Assembly: GCF_000308575.1 (NCBI RefSeq)
Contig: NZ_BAFZ01000024.1
Coordinates: 1 to 64,000 of the forward strand
Length of the DNA stretch: 64,000 nt
Reading direction: 5' to 3'
Source of the DNA: Nocardia exalbida NBRC 100660
GTDB taxonomy: Bacteria > Actinomycetota > Actinomycetes > Mycobacteriales > Mycobacteriaceae
In this document: in pieces, positions 53,088-63,089 of the stretch
Layout: the number at the start of each line of letters is the position of its first letter
Numbering within the stretch: the first letter of the stretch is position 1
Position numbers and translations under genes: made by a program
Notes under the pieces: model-generated
The model's database searches: none
What the model was told of the DNA's origin: nothing
Seen by the model: only the letters and a program-made list of their open reading frames with translations

Positions 53088-54298
53088 GCGGCATTCACCA
53101 ACAATGCGTACTGGGCGGAGATGCGCTGTTGCGCGTCGAGCAGCTGATGCGACCACGCGAACGCCGTGTAGCGGTCGTAGGCCACCGAGCAGTAGAACCG
53201 GACGACCACCGTCTTGTTGCCGATGTATTCCTTGCAGTGGGCGGCGAGCAGGCCTTTCGGCGACTCGGCGGCGCGGAATTTCTTCGACAGCCCGCCGCGC
53301 TGCTCGCGTAACTGAACGGCGGCGTCGGCGTCGCGCGTGCGGAACAGATCGGTCCCGTCGGTGGCGTACCGATCGACCCCCGCGGCTTCGATGATCCTGC
53401 GGTCCTCGGCCGAATCGGTGGTGAAGTGCAGGGCGCCCGCGCCGGTGTACGCGCCCGGCGGGTCGATCCAGGAGTCTTCCCGGGGCCGCGGCAGCGCCCG
53501 GTTGAGCATGCCGTCCATATCGATCGGCGCTGTCATCAGCTGATCGACGGGGGTCGGAGTGAACCGGCCGATCGCCGGGACGACGGTGTCGAGGCTCTTC
53601 TCGACCAGGCTGAGCAGCGGCGGAAGGTCCACCTTCTCCAGGAAGATCTTCACGTAGTCGAAGATCCAGGTGTAGACGACGAATTTGCCGGTGGCGAACC
53701 ACGACCCGATCGACTGTTCCTGCGGCTGCCAATGGGCGTGCGCGGCGGGGTACTTCGGGATCTGCACCGGCGTGTTCCGGTTGTTCGCCTCGAAGTCGAC
53801 GCGTTCCAAAGCAGCGGCGGCCGCGGCCGCCTTCTGCTCGTCCGGGAAGATCAGCACGGCGTTGACCAGGTCGGTGCCGCGGTTGTCCGGCGCGCTGCCC
53901 GCGCTGCTGAGGAACCCGGCGACGAAATCCGGTGCGGCCTCCGCGAAGCGGGAGACCTGCATGATGCGGCCGAGCGAACCTTTCGGATCGATGAACACCT
54001 TGGCGATGGACGGATTCGCGGAAACGAACGCCGGGTCGATATCCGATGACAGCGGGACGAAGTTCGCCAGCCGCTCCGCCTCGATCATGCGCGCCTGCTC
54101 GGGATTCTTCGCCGTAGCGAGCGCACGTGGCTTCGTCGGGTAATTGCCCACGTCGAGCTGAGCCAGATCGACAGGCTGCGCGGGCCGCTCCGTCGCGGCC
54201 TCTGAGCCGTCGCACGCGCCGCCGCCCAAGGCGACAGCGCCGGCCAGCACCAGGGCACAGGCGGTTCGAATCGGTCTGGACATAGCGCCGTGCTGCAC
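53084..54298 (-). CDS. DUF7373-type lipoprotein, copy 2 of the cluster
   Basis: The 404-residue protein is a paralogue of its neighbours. The signal sequence ends in 'VALGGGACDG' with a lipobox-like Cys29, then 'LDVGNYPTKP', and the C-terminal 'YCSVAYDRYTAFAWSHQLLD' with 'AQYALLVNAA'. The GTG at 54298, five bases after GGAGG, is preferred; an ATG five codons later would also do. It is translationally coupled to the downstream copy and lies about 100 bases after the first copy. Function unknown. Confidence 0.85.
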   Translation of the reverse strand: MQHGAMSRPIRTACALVLAGAVALGGGACDGSEAATERPAQPVDLAQLDVGNYPTKPRALATAKNPEQARMIEAERLANFVPLSSDIDPAFVSANPSIAKVFIDPKGSLGRIMQVSRFAEAAPDFVAGFLSSAGSAPDNRGTDLVNAVLIFPDEQKAAAAAAALERVDFEANNRNTPVQIPKYPAAHAHWQPQEQSIGSWFATGKFVVYTWIFDYVKIFLEKVDLPPLLSLVEKSLDTVVPAIGRFTPTPVDQLMTAPIDMDGMLNRALPRPREDSWIDPPGAYTGAGALHFTTDSAEDRRIIEAAGVDRYATDGTDLFRTRDADAAVQLREQRGGLSKKFRAAESPKGLLAAHCKEYIGNKTVVVRFYCSVAYDRYTAFAWSHQLLDAQQRISAQYALLVNAA

Positions 54299-54395
54299 TC
54301 TTCCCTCCCCTGACTGCGGTAGTTGCGCCGGATCCTACGTGGGCCGACCCATGGCCCGGGATCGCGAAGGCGCCGGGCGCCTACCGCTGCTCGTC

Positions 54396-55601
54396 TCAGA
54401 AACTGTTCGCCAACAGCGCGTACTCCGCGGCGACCTTCTGTCGTACGTCCGGTTCCTTATCACTGGTGACGACTCCGACGTACCGCTTGTACGCGACGTA
54501 GCAGCGGTACTTGTACTCCCGGTCCGGGTCACCCTTGCTGTTGAGCTGTAGGCACTTGGCACCGGGGACGTCCCTGGGAGCGCCGAGGGTGTCGTAATGC
54601 GCGCCTTCGCTTTCCAGCAGGCCGGTGACCAGCTTCTGGGCCGCGGCCGCGTCGCGGGTGCGTGCGACGTAGCTGTCGTCGACGAGGCCGATGTGGTCCA
54701 CGCCCGCGTCCTCGATCAGGCGCAGGTGTACCGACTCGTCGTCGGCGCGGTGCACCGTGTGGTATCCGCTGTAGACGGCGAAGGTCGCCGGGTCGGGCGC
54801 GCGGTTCTTGCGGTCGGTTACCGCGACGCGGGCGAGCAGGTCGTCCGGGTCGGCCTTCAGGGTGTCGAGTTTGCTCACCGGCGTCGCGGTGAACCGGTCC
54901 AGCTGCGCGACCTCGGCGGCCAGCGTTTTGTCGACCCACTTCACCAGGTCGTCGCCATCCGCCACGGGACGCTGGATGAACAAGGAGATGACGAATTCCT
55001 TGTGCGCCATGAAGGCACCGACGTTCGGGACGCCCGGCCGCCAGTGGATGTAGGCGTCGGCATACTTCGACGACGTCAGTTTGCGGTTGTCCGGCGAGAC
55101 GGCGATGTCGACATCCTCGAGCTCGCGGGCGGCGAGCTTGGCGGCGGCCTCGTCGGGAAAACGGAACAGGGCGTTGGTGACCGCGGTTGCTTCCGGCGCC
55201 GGATTGGTCTGGCCTGCCGGATCGGGGCGGTCGGCGCCGCTGGCCGCGTATCCGGCGACCAGTTTGCGGTTGTCGAAGACCGGCCTGGACACCTTGGCCA
55301 CGAAGCCCAATGCCTGCTCGGCATCCGCGACGACGGTGCTGCCGCGACCGAACTTCAGCACCGGGTCGATGCGCACGGTGGGGACCACCGCGTCCGACAT
55401 CCGCATGCCCTCCAGCAGTGCGCCTTTGCCGCCCGAATCCTGGCTGTACTCGTGCTTGTCGACGGGATAGGTGCCGACTTCCAGCGTGCGTACGTCGATC
55501 TCGCCCGCGGTCGGCGTCCCCTGCACGCCAGAGCAACCGGCCAGCATCCCTGCCAGTGCCAGACATGACGCGGTGAGCGCGATGCGTTGCGTCCGAACCA
55601 T
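54396..55601 (-). CDS. DUF7373-type lipoprotein, copy 1 of the cluster
   Basis: The 401-residue protein has lipobox Cys23 ('LAGMLAGCSG'), 'LEVGTYPVDKHEYSQD', and the C-terminal 'CYVAYKRYVGVVTSDKEPDV' with 'AAEYALLANSF'. The central regions of all three copies share 'HWRPG/HWQP' and 'P..A..R....D' periodicities, so they arose by tandem duplication. The ATG at 55601 begins the signal peptide; the open frame further upstream is not a signal sequence. The 155 bases to the divergent FHA gene must hold promoters in both directions. Confidence 0.85.
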   Translation of the reverse strand: MVRTQRIALTASCLALAGMLAGCSGVQGTPTAGEIDVRTLEVGTYPVDKHEYSQDSGGKGALLEGMRMSDAVVPTVRIDPVLKFGRGSTVVADAEQALGFVAKVSRPVFDNRKLVAGYAASGADRPDPAGQTNPAPEATAVTNALFRFPDEAAAKLAARELEDVDIAVSPDNRKLTSSKYADAYIHWRPGVPNVGAFMAHKEFVISLFIQRPVADGDDLVKWVDKTLAAEVAQLDRFTATPVSKLDTLKADPDDLLARVAVTDRKNRAPDPATFAVYSGYHTVHRADDESVHLRLIEDAGVDHIGLVDDSYVARTRDAAAAQKLVTGLLESEGAHYDTLGAPRDVPGAKCLQLNSKGDPDREYKYRCYVAYKRYVGVVTSDKEPDVRQKVAAEYALLANSF

Positions 55602-55756
55602 CTCAGGCCCCTCGTTCCTCCCGTTGCTGACACTGAAGTTACCCGACGGACGCCGGGGAGGGGGACCGATGGCCTTCCTATCGCAATACCCTTTATCGGT
55701 ACCCTTGTCGGTGTGACGACGACCCCGAACCACACCTCCGGCGGAGGCCGATACCG

Positions 55757-57106
55757 GTGAAGGATCGGCAGGTCGAGGTCGTCGTAGGCAGCCACGCCGT
55801 GGCGCGGGTCGCGGGCGCGGTGGTCGTGGTCGCGCACCGCAAGCCGGGCAGGCCGACCCAGGACTCGCCCGCCGTCGTCGCCCTCGAGTCGCTGGCCGAA
55901 CTGGTGCGCGACGCGACCGATCGGGAGCCGGGCGGCCCCGGCGCCCTGGTGGCGCGGCAGGCGACGCGCTGGCTGATGAAACACGCCGAGCAGATCAGCC
56001 CGGGTGAGCCGATCGACTTCGGCATCCTCTCCGCCGCCGAGAACGGGGGCGTGGCGATCTTCCTGCACGGCGCGATCACCGCCGTGCTGGCCGGCGACGG
56101 CGTGCTCGAGCGATATCGCGGCAGCGACGCGGCCTTCACGGTGGATCGGGTGGCGGCGGTCCCGGCGCGGGCCGCGGCCTTGTTCGTCGACGACGGGAAG
56201 GGCCGCATCCCGGACCTGCCGCCCGAGCCCGGCATCGGCAGGTTGGTCGAGGGCATCGCCCAGGCGGGTGGCGCGATCGTCTGGTCGGACGGTCCCCGGG
56301 CGGGGATTTCCGGTAACGGCAGCGAATCCCGGTCCGCGGGCACGCATCGCCGCCCGGAGACATCGTCGCTGCCCACGGCGCGCGTCGAACACGAGCCGTC
56401 CGCCGCAACCGGACGGCGGGAGCGGTCCGAGCCGCAACCGCAGCCGGTGGCCGGGCGCCCGCGGTATCCGACCGCGCCGTCGACCGCGATGCTCGACGCG
56501 GAGACCGAGCAGACGCCGATCGACCCGCACCACGCGCCCACCCAGGTGGGCGGCACCAATCCCGCGCCGCGGCCCGACCCGGAACTACAGCGCAGGCTGG
56601 AGGCGACCGCGAAGGCCACCGCGCTGACCGTCAAGGTGATGGGGTTCAAGTGCGCGCGTGCGCATCCCAGCGATCCGAGGGCGGCGTTCTGCACTGTCTG
56701 CGGGATGCCGGTCGACCAGACCCAGGCACTGATCGAAGTGGTCCGCCCGCCGCTGGGCATGCTGATCCTCGACGACGGCATGACCTACATGCTCGCCGCC
56801 GACGCGGTAGTCGGTCGCGATCCGGAGCGTTCCCCCGCCGCGGAGAGCGGACTCGTGCCGCTGCGCGTCGACGACGCCTCCGGTGGCATGTCCAGGGCCC
56901 ACGCCGAAATCCGCCTGGTGAACTGGGATGTCACGGTGGTGGACTGTGGTTCGACCAACGGCACCCGCACCCGCCTGCCGGGCTACCGCGACTGGGTGCG
57001 CTTGGCGCCGCACCAGTCGATGGTGCTCGTACCGGGCACCGAGATCATGCTCGGCAACCGCGTGCTGCGCTTCGAACTGGCCGCGCCGCCGCCGTTCGGC
57101 CGCTGA
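55757..57106 (+). CDS. FHA-domain protein with zinc-ribbon motif
   Basis: The 449-residue protein has an N-terminal domain of about 180 residues without a known name ('VVVGSHAVARVAGAVVVVAH', 'GGVAIFLHGAITAVL'), a Pro/Arg-rich linker, a zinc-ribbon-like 'FKCARAHPSDPRAAFCTVCG' near residue 298, and a C-terminal FHA domain from about 335 ('MLAADAVVGRDPERSP', 'ASGGMSRAHAEIRLVNWD', 'DCGSTNGTRTRLPG'). FHA domains bind phosphothreonine, so this is a likely substrate or reader of the kinase at 50246. No membrane helix is seen. The GTG start follows GGAGGC. Confidence 0.85.
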   Translation: MKDRQVEVVVGSHAVARVAGAVVVVAHRKPGRPTQDSPAVVALESLAELVRDATDREPGGPGALVARQATRWLMKHAEQISPGEPIDFGILSAAENGGVAIFLHGAITAVLAGDGVLERYRGSDAAFTVDRVAAVPARAAALFVDDGKGRIPDLPPEPGIGRLVEGIAQAGGAIVWSDGPRAGISGNGSESRSAGTHRRPETSSLPTARVEHEPSAATGRRERSEPQPQPVAGRPRYPTAPSTAMLDAETEQTPIDPHHAPTQVGGTNPAPRPDPELQRRLEATAKATALTVKVMGFKCARAHPSDPRAAFCTVCGMPVDQTQALIEVVRPPLGMLILDDGMTYMLAADAVVGRDPERSPAAESGLVPLRVDDASGGMSRAHAEIRLVNWDVTVVDCGSTNGTRTRLPGYRDWVRLAPHQSMVLVPGTEIMLGNRVLRFELAAPPPFGR

Positions 57107-57113
57107 GTCCACG

Positions 57114-58559
57114 CTACGAATAGCGCGCGGCGCAGACGCTCTCGCCGCTCAGGACTCCGGCGCGGAAGGCCTCGACGCGCGAGAAACCGCTGGGCACGGT
57201 TCTGCCTTGGGCGTCACTCGCGGCCAAGCCGTCGGTGAGCAGACCCGAGACCGCCTCGTCCAGATCGCCGGTGGCGAGCTTGATGTCACCCTGACTGATC
57301 GGCCGCCCGGATTCGGCGAGCTTGCCGGTGACCACTCCGGACAGGCAGGCCGCGCGCAGTCCGGTCTTGGCGCCGACCAGGCTCTCGCCACGGCTCTGCT
57401 GGACGGCCAGGGTGTAGCGGGAGATGAATACGACGTAGCCGTTGTAGTCGCCACTCACCTTGAGCGGCAGGGGATCGTCCGCACCGGAATTCGACGTCCC
57501 CCGCTCGGCGAGGCCGGGAATGTCCGTGGCGATCGTGTTCTTCGCCGGGCAATACGACACCGGTTCGGTGACCGCGCCGTCGCGGCAGTCGATCTCGGCC
57601 CGGGAGTAGTCGTAGGTCGGCTCCTCGTCGATCGGCAGGATGGATTCGAGCGCCTTGGTGAGTTCGATCAGCGTCTCCTTCGTGATCGGGAACTCACCGT
57701 GCCCTTGGTCGTCGCTGAAACTCTGCGGCAGATTCGCGCGGCGCTGATCGATCTCGTCCTGATCGATGCCCTTGCATCCCTTGGGGCCGTCGGTGAAACC
57801 GATCTGCACCGCGGTGACGCGCTCGAAGGCCGAGCCGTGCACGCTCTCCGGATCGTCGGGGTCGGAGTCGCGGATGGCGACGGTGGCCGCGAGCACCGAG
57901 TTGAGGCCGTCGGAGGTGTTGATCGTGAAATGCCTGGCCTTGCCTTCGGCGACGTGCCGCATGAACGCGCCCGCGAAGCAGTCCGCCTGCTGCTCCTTCA
58001 CGATCACCGGATCCTTCGGGCCGACGATCTTGGCCATGGTCTGCACCGCGTGCCCGTACTCGTGCGCGAGCACCATCACCACGGACATCTTCCCGAAGGC
58101 CTCCTCCATGGTGGGAAGCAGCACCGACCGATCCCAGCCGATGGAATTGTCCAGGCGGCAGTAGGCGGCGTTCACCAAGCGGTAGGTGGTCTCCTTGCAG
58201 AACTCGACCGCCTCGCTGCGCCCGGACTTCGCGCTCCAGGACAGCAGCTTGTCCACCGGCTTGAACTCGCCTTGGAACTCCTTGCCGAACTCGCCGCGCC
58301 AAAAGGTCTGGATGTCATCGATGGCGTTGAGCGCCAGCGTATCCATGGACCCGCCGTCGCCGTTCGTCGCGCTGAGTGTGCTGTCCGGGACGCCGGTGCG
58401 CGGGCCGCTCGGGCCGCTCGTGGTGGGCAGTCCGGCGACCTTGAACGGGTCGTCGTAGATGGAGACGGCCCGGCCGTCGACCACTCGGACACAGCCCCCG
58501 ACCAGCGCCAGAATACTGAGCAGCGCCGCGACAAGCACGGTCGCACGGACTCTCGGCAA
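57114..58559 (-). CDS. Zinc metallopeptidase lipoprotein (LpqM-like)
   Basis: The 481-residue lipoprotein has a lipobox Cys23 ('LALVGGCVRV') and the neutral zinc metallopeptidase fold: 'VMVLAHEYGHAVQTMAKIVG' holds the HExxH zinc site near residues 166-170, and 'VKEQQADCFAGAFMRHVAEG' supplies the third ligand region. The arrangement is that of mycobacterial LpqM. It would act on proteins or peptides outside the membrane. It is convergent with the FHA gene, 8 bases apart. Substrate unknown. Confidence 0.88.
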   Translation of the reverse strand: MPRVRATVLVAALLSILALVGGCVRVVDGRAVSIYDDPFKVAGLPTTSGPSGPRTGVPDSTLSATNGDGGSMDTLALNAIDDIQTFWRGEFGKEFQGEFKPVDKLLSWSAKSGRSEAVEFCKETTYRLVNAAYCRLDNSIGWDRSVLLPTMEEAFGKMSVVMVLAHEYGHAVQTMAKIVGPKDPVIVKEQQADCFAGAFMRHVAEGKARHFTINTSDGLNSVLAATVAIRDSDPDDPESVHGSAFERVTAVQIGFTDGPKGCKGIDQDEIDQRRANLPQSFSDDQGHGEFPITKETLIELTKALESILPIDEEPTYDYSRAEIDCRDGAVTEPVSYCPAKNTIATDIPGLAERGTSNSGADDPLPLKVSGDYNGYVVFISRYTLAVQQSRGESLVGAKTGLRAACLSGVVTGKLAESGRPISQGDIKLATGDLDEAVSGLLTDGLAASDAQGRTVPSGFSRVEAFRAGVLSGESVCAARYS

Positions 58560-58665
58560 GGCTCCCCCTCGTCGGCCGCTATACGTTCACATCGGTCGCC
58601 GGATCGGGGCAATTGGCGCATCGGGGGCACCGCCGATGTCCGGGTGATGGAATAGTATCCGCTGC

Positions 58666-61158
58666 ATGTCTTCACCGGGGGCGCAGACCATCACCGTGCG
58701 CCATGATGGAAACGAACGAGTATTCGATTCGAGCCAGCAGGTCACGATGGGCCGTGCGCCGGAGGTGACGCTGTTCGTCGACAGCCCGCTCGTTTCGCGT
58801 GTGCACGCGACGCTGGCCTGGCACGGCAGCGCCTGGGTGTTGACCGACAACAAGAGCACCAACGGGGTGTTCGTGGACGCGCGCAGGCTGACCCAGCCCG
58901 TGTCGATCGACCGCCCCACGCAGGTCCGGCTGGGTGATGCGATCAGCGGCCCGCTGCTGCACCTGCTGCCGGCGAACCCGCAACCACCGCAACGGCCCTC
59001 GGCGCGCCCGCCGCAACCGGCCCAGGCGCCGCAGCCGGGACCGCCGCCGCACGCGGTCCGGCGGCCCGCGCAGCAATTCCAGCGTCCGAGCTATCCGCCG
59101 CCGCAGGACGCGCCGTCGCCCGCGCTGAACGTCAACATGACGACCAGGGCGGACACCTCGAACATGCCGCCGGTCCGGGCCAGGGCGAGCACGGCGCCCA
59201 TCGCCCGCCCCGACCGCATTCCCGCCGGCGGTCTCGGCATCGGCCGCACCACCGACAACCAGATCGTGGTCAACGATCCGCTGGCCTCGCGCAAGCACGC
59301 CCGCCTGGTCGCCTCCGCGGAGGGCCTGACCATCGAGGACCTCGGATCGGCGAACGGCACGTTCGTCAACGGGCACCGCCAGCAGCGCGCGGTGCTGCGC
59401 GAGCGGGACATCATCACCATCGGCAACATCGACTTCGTCGTCCAGCAGGGCGCGCTGGTGCACCGGCAGAAGCCGGTCGCCGAGCAGGGCCTCGCGGTGC
59501 ACGGGGTCGGCTTCACCGTCGAGGGCAACAAGCAACTGCTCGTCGATGTCAACATGTCGGCAAGCCGCGGGACGCTCACCGCGCTCATCGGGCCGTCCGG
59601 CGCGGGTAAGTCGACGCTGTCGCGCCTGATCGCGGGCACTACCCAGCCGTCGGGCGGCGTGGTCACGTTCGAGGGGCGCAATCTGCACGCCGAGTACGAG
59701 GCGCTGCGTTCCCGCATCGGGATGGTGCCGCAGGACGACGTGCTGCACCGCCAGCTCACGGTGCGCCAAGCGCTCGGATTCGCGGCCGAGCTGCGGCTGC
59801 CGAGGGACAACAGCAAGCAGGACCGGCAGAAGGTCATCGACGGTGTACTGCAAGAGCTTTCGCTCACCGAGCACGCCGACACCAGGGTCGACCGCCTGTC
59901 CGGCGGCCAGCGCAAGCGCGCCTCGGTGGCGCTGGAACTGCTGACCGGTCCGTCGCTGCTCATCCTGGACGAACCGACCTCGGGCCTGGACCCGGCGTTG
60001 GACCGGCAGGTCATGGTGATGCTGCGCGAACTGGCCGACGCGGGCCGCGTGGTGATCGTGGTCACCCACTCGGTGGCGCACCTGGACATGTGCGACCAGG
60101 TGCTGCTGCTCGCCCCCGGCGGCAAGACCGCCTACTGCGGCAACCCCGCAGGCGTCGGCGCGGCGCTCGGTACCAGCGACTGGGCGGAGATCTTCGCCAA
60201 CGTCGCGGCCAACCCGGATCAGGCGTTCGCGGCCTATCGCTCCCGCCAGGCGTTCGCGCCGCCACCGCCGCCGCCCGCGCAGCCGTACGGGCCCGCGGGC
60301 AGTCCGCCGCAGTCCAGTCGCGGCAAGCAGTTCTCGACGCTGGCGCGTCGTCAGGTCCGGTTGATCCTGGCCGACCGCGGTTATCTGACGTTCCTGGTGA
60401 TCCTGCCGTTCATTCTCGGCGGGCTCTCGCTGGTGGTGCCGGGAAAGAACGGCTTCCAGCGCGGCGCGCTGAAAGCGCTACCCGATGGCACATTCGTGCC
60501 AGAAGGCGGCAGTGAGACGCAGCAGTTGCTGGTGGTTCTGATCCTGGGCGCCTGCTTCATGGGTTCCACGCTCACCGTGCGCGACCTGGTCGGCGAGCGG
60601 ACGATCTTCCACCGCGAACGCGCGGTCGGGCTGCTGCCCTCGGCGTACCTGATGGCGAAGATCGCCGTGTTCAGCCTGACCGCGCTGCTGCAGTCGGCGG
60701 TGCTGGTCGGCATCGTGCTGGCGGGTAAGAAGCGGCCGGGCGAAGGGGCGGTGCTGGCGTCCGGCAGCGCGGAGCTCTATATAGATATCGCGCTGACCGC
60801 GATCTGCTGCGTGGTCGTCGGCCTGCTGCTCTCGTCGCTGGCGAAGTCGAACGAGCAGGTGATGCCGCTGCTGGTGGTCGCCATCATGTGCCAGCTGGTG
60901 ATGGCGGGCGGGCTGATCCCGGTCACCGGGCGGGTCGTGCTCGAGCAGGTGTCCTGGCTGTTCCCGGCGCGGTGGGGATACGCCAGCGGTGCGTCGACGG
61001 TGAACATCCGCGAACTGTTCCTGAACGCGCAACCCGACACGCTCTGGCAGCACAAGCCGGAGATCTGGGCGCTGGACGTCGGCGTGCTGCTGCTGATCAC
61101 CCTGTTGCTGGCGGTCATGACGTGGCGCCGGTTGCGACTGAAGAAGTCGTCGGCATGA
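58666..61158 (+). CDS. FHA-ABC transporter (Rv1747-like)
   Basis: The 830-residue protein combines two FHA domains (about 20-90 and 185-260, with 'SPLVSRVHATLAWHG' and 'DPLASRKHARLVAS'), an ABC ATPase (Walker A 'GPSGAGKS' near 310, signature 'LSGGQRKR' near 410, Walker B 'LLILDEPTSGLDP' near 432) and an ABC-2 permease of six helices (about 570-825). This is the architecture of Mycobacterium tuberculosis Rv1747, an exporter whose FHA domains bind phosphorylated kinase. The Pro-rich linker at 100-160 is long. It probably exports a cell-envelope component under kinase control. Confidence 0.93.
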   Translation: MSSPGAQTITVRHDGNERVFDSSQQVTMGRAPEVTLFVDSPLVSRVHATLAWHGSAWVLTDNKSTNGVFVDARRLTQPVSIDRPTQVRLGDAISGPLLHLLPANPQPPQRPSARPPQPAQAPQPGPPPHAVRRPAQQFQRPSYPPPQDAPSPALNVNMTTRADTSNMPPVRARASTAPIARPDRIPAGGLGIGRTTDNQIVVNDPLASRKHARLVASAEGLTIEDLGSANGTFVNGHRQQRAVLRERDIITIGNIDFVVQQGALVHRQKPVAEQGLAVHGVGFTVEGNKQLLVDVNMSASRGTLTALIGPSGAGKSTLSRLIAGTTQPSGGVVTFEGRNLHAEYEALRSRIGMVPQDDVLHRQLTVRQALGFAAELRLPRDNSKQDRQKVIDGVLQELSLTEHADTRVDRLSGGQRKRASVALELLTGPSLLILDEPTSGLDPALDRQVMVMLRELADAGRVVIVVTHSVAHLDMCDQVLLLAPGGKTAYCGNPAGVGAALGTSDWAEIFANVAANPDQAFAAYRSRQAFAPPPPPPAQPYGPAGSPPQSSRGKQFSTLARRQVRLILADRGYLTFLVILPFILGGLSLVVPGKNGFQRGALKALPDGTFVPEGGSETQQLLVVLILGACFMGSTLTVRDLVGERTIFHRERAVGLLPSAYLMAKIAVFSLTALLQSAVLVGIVLAGKKRPGEGAVLASGSAELYIDIALTAICCVVVGLLLSSLAKSNEQVMPLLVVAIMCQLVMAGGLIPVTGRVVLEQVSWLFPARWGYASGASTVNIRELFLNAQPDTLWQHKPEIWALDVGVLLLITLLLAVMTWRRLRLKKSSA

Positions 61159-61258
61159 CGCGATTCGAACGCGGCGCGAGCGCCCCGGTACGCGAAAGGG
61201 GCGCCGGACGGCAACGCACGGCACCGACGAGCATCTCGGCCGCGAACCGGGCACACTT

Positions 61259-62914
61259 ATGCCTGTGACGGTGCGAGTAGGGGCAGTGCATCTCGGCTGG
61301 GATGTGGTGTCCGTGGCCGCGGGTGGTGGTGGCGTTCCCATCCGCCCGGTGCAAGTGGAAGGTATGTGGACGCCGCCGGCATATCTGCTGGCGGATTCGT
61401 CGGGTCGGCTGCACACGGCGGGCGTGGAACGCAACAGGCCCGATCTCGGGATGGCGATCGCCGACGTGCGCGACATCCTCGGACATCCGCAGATCGTGGT
61501 CGCGGGCGCCACCTGGCCCGCCGAGTTGGTCTTCCGTGCGCGCATGTACAACCCGCTCGCGGAGATCGGCAAGCACCTGCGCGGCAAACCGGACTTGGTG
61601 GCGTTGCCTTTCCCGGACAGCTGGCCGGACGAGAAGGTCGAGGTCTACGCCTCGATGGTGGAACAGCTCGACGTCGTCGTCGAGCCGTTGCCGGAGAGCG
61701 TCGCGCTGTCGGGCTACGTCCGCGCGCTCGGACTGGTGCACCCGCCCGACCGGTCCAGGCCGAACGGCATCGGCGCGACGGGCGTGTACTCCGACGGCCG
61801 CAGCATGCTGGTGGTGGCGGTGCACGGCGACGACGAGCAGCCCACCGAATCGGTCGACGTTCCGGTGGACGCGGAGGCCATGCGCGACGCCCGCTCGGCG
61901 GACGACGTCGTGATCGAGGTGATGGCGGCGGCACGTTCGATCGGCGCGGACACCTCGACGGTGCTGCTGTCGGGCAACGTGCGCTTCAACGACGCGCTGC
62001 GGCTGGCCTTCCAGAACCATCTCGGGCACCGCCTGCAGGTAGCCGACCATCCGATGCACGCGCTCGTCCTCGGCGCGGCGCACCTGCTGGTGAGCGATAC
62101 GGAGGCGGGCGAGCCGGAATCGGTGAGCGGCCACGCCGAACCCGCGCCCGCCCCGCAGCGCCCCGTCGAGTACCCGTCGCAGGCCACGCCCCCGCCGCAA
62201 CCGGCGGACGCGGGACAGCGGTCGAGCAGGCCGGTGCCCGGCGTCCAGTACGGGCCCGGATATCCGACCCAGCCCGACGAGGCGACGACCAGGACCGGAC
62301 CCGACGAAGCGCCGCGCGGCCTCCCGCCGAACCTCGCCGAGCTGGGCAGCCGTTTCACCCGGCCGCCGAGCGCGTCCGAGGATCAGCAGGCAGGCGGCAG
62401 ACTCGCGGGGCCGCCGCCCGGGGGGCCGGTGGCGCCCCTCGGCCCACGGCCGCCCTATCCGGGCGCACCGGAGCAGTCGCAGTACCCCGGCGGCCAGGGA
62501 CCATGGCAGGACCAGGGCGCCGAGTCCGACGACGAGGACCGGCACCGCAAGGGCAAGCTGTGGAACAAGATGAAAGGCAACCTGTTCGGCGCCAATACCG
62601 TGGTCGGGGCGGTGGCGCTGGCCGTGGTCGCGCTCCCGTCCGGGAATCATCGGGTGGAGCTGACCGCGGAGTCGGTCGTCCTGGACACGGGTTCGGTCGT
62701 GTCGGAGAAGATGGCCGCGGCCGATCCGGCCGCCTGTGCGACCGCCCCCTACGCGATCACCAAGCCGCGACCGGGGGTCACCAACGCACGCGGGGACCAG
62801 CGGGAAGTGCGGGAAAGCACCGCCGAGTGCGGACGGCCCGACGTCGACACCCTGCGCTACCTGATCCCCGGACCGCCCGGCGCCATGGACTTCGGCCCGC
62901 CGATCGAGACCTGA
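61259..62914 (+). CDS. Hsp70-like N-terminal protein with Pro-rich middle and membrane-proximal tail
   Basis: The 551-residue protein has an N-terminal 290 residues with the actin/Hsp70-type alternation ('[20 protein letters not shown]', '[20 protein letters not shown]', '[20 protein letters not shown]'), a Pro/Gln/Gly-rich middle and a basic '[20 protein letters not shown]' segment before a short hydrophobic stretch '[15 protein letters not shown]'. That stretch is short for a membrane helix; homologues may be longer here, so the 3' end may be altered. In related genomes such proteins sit near ESX or rplM loci. Function unknown. Confidence 0.65.
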   Translation: MPVTVRVGAVHLGWDVVSVAAGGGGVPIRPVQVEGMWTPPAYLLADSSGRLHTAGVERNRPDLGMAIADVRDILGHPQIVVAGATWPAELVFRARMYNPLAEIGKHLRGKPDLVALPFPDSWPDEKVEVYASMVEQLDVVVEPLPESVALSGYVRALGLVHPPDRSRPNGIGATGVYSDGRSMLVVAVHGDDEQPTESVDVPVDAEAMRDARSADDVVIEVMAAARSIGADTSTVLLSGNVRFNDALRLAFQNHLGHRLQVADHPMHALVLGAAHLLVSDTEAGEPESVSGHAEPAPAPQRPVEYPSQATPPPQPADAGQRSSRPVPGVQYGPGYPTQPDEATTRTGPDEAPRGLPPNLAELGSRFTRPPSASEDQQAGGRLAGPPPGGPVAPLGPRPPYPGAPEQSQYPGGQGPWQDQGAESDDEDRHRKGKLWNKMKGNLFGANTVVGAVALAVVALPSGNHRVELTAESVVLDTGSVVSEKMAAADPAACATAPYAITKPRPGVTNARGDQREVRESTAECGRPDVDTLRYLIPGPPGAMDFGPPIET

Positions 62915-62929
62915 GGCGATTTCTTCCCG

Positions 62930-62948
62930 CGATACCCCACTGGTATCG
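62930..62948 (+). promoter_or_regulatory. Small hairpin upstream of rplM
   Basis: CGATACC (62930-62936) and GGTATCG (62942-62948) pair around a CCACT loop, 140 bases before rplM. It could be a terminator stem for the preceding gene. The right arm also forms TGGTATCGT, an extended -10-like sequence, so an rplM promoter is possible. Confidence 0.35.
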
Positions 62949-63089
62949 TGGCTCGTCGGCGTGTGGAACGTCCGGTCGACTCCTGATGAATCGCCCGAAC
63001 GTCCGCCGAGTCCCGGGTCTCCACCGGCCGCCGGGAACACCTCGACCACACGCTGGGCCGGCAACACCGACGACAGACAGGGAAGCACT

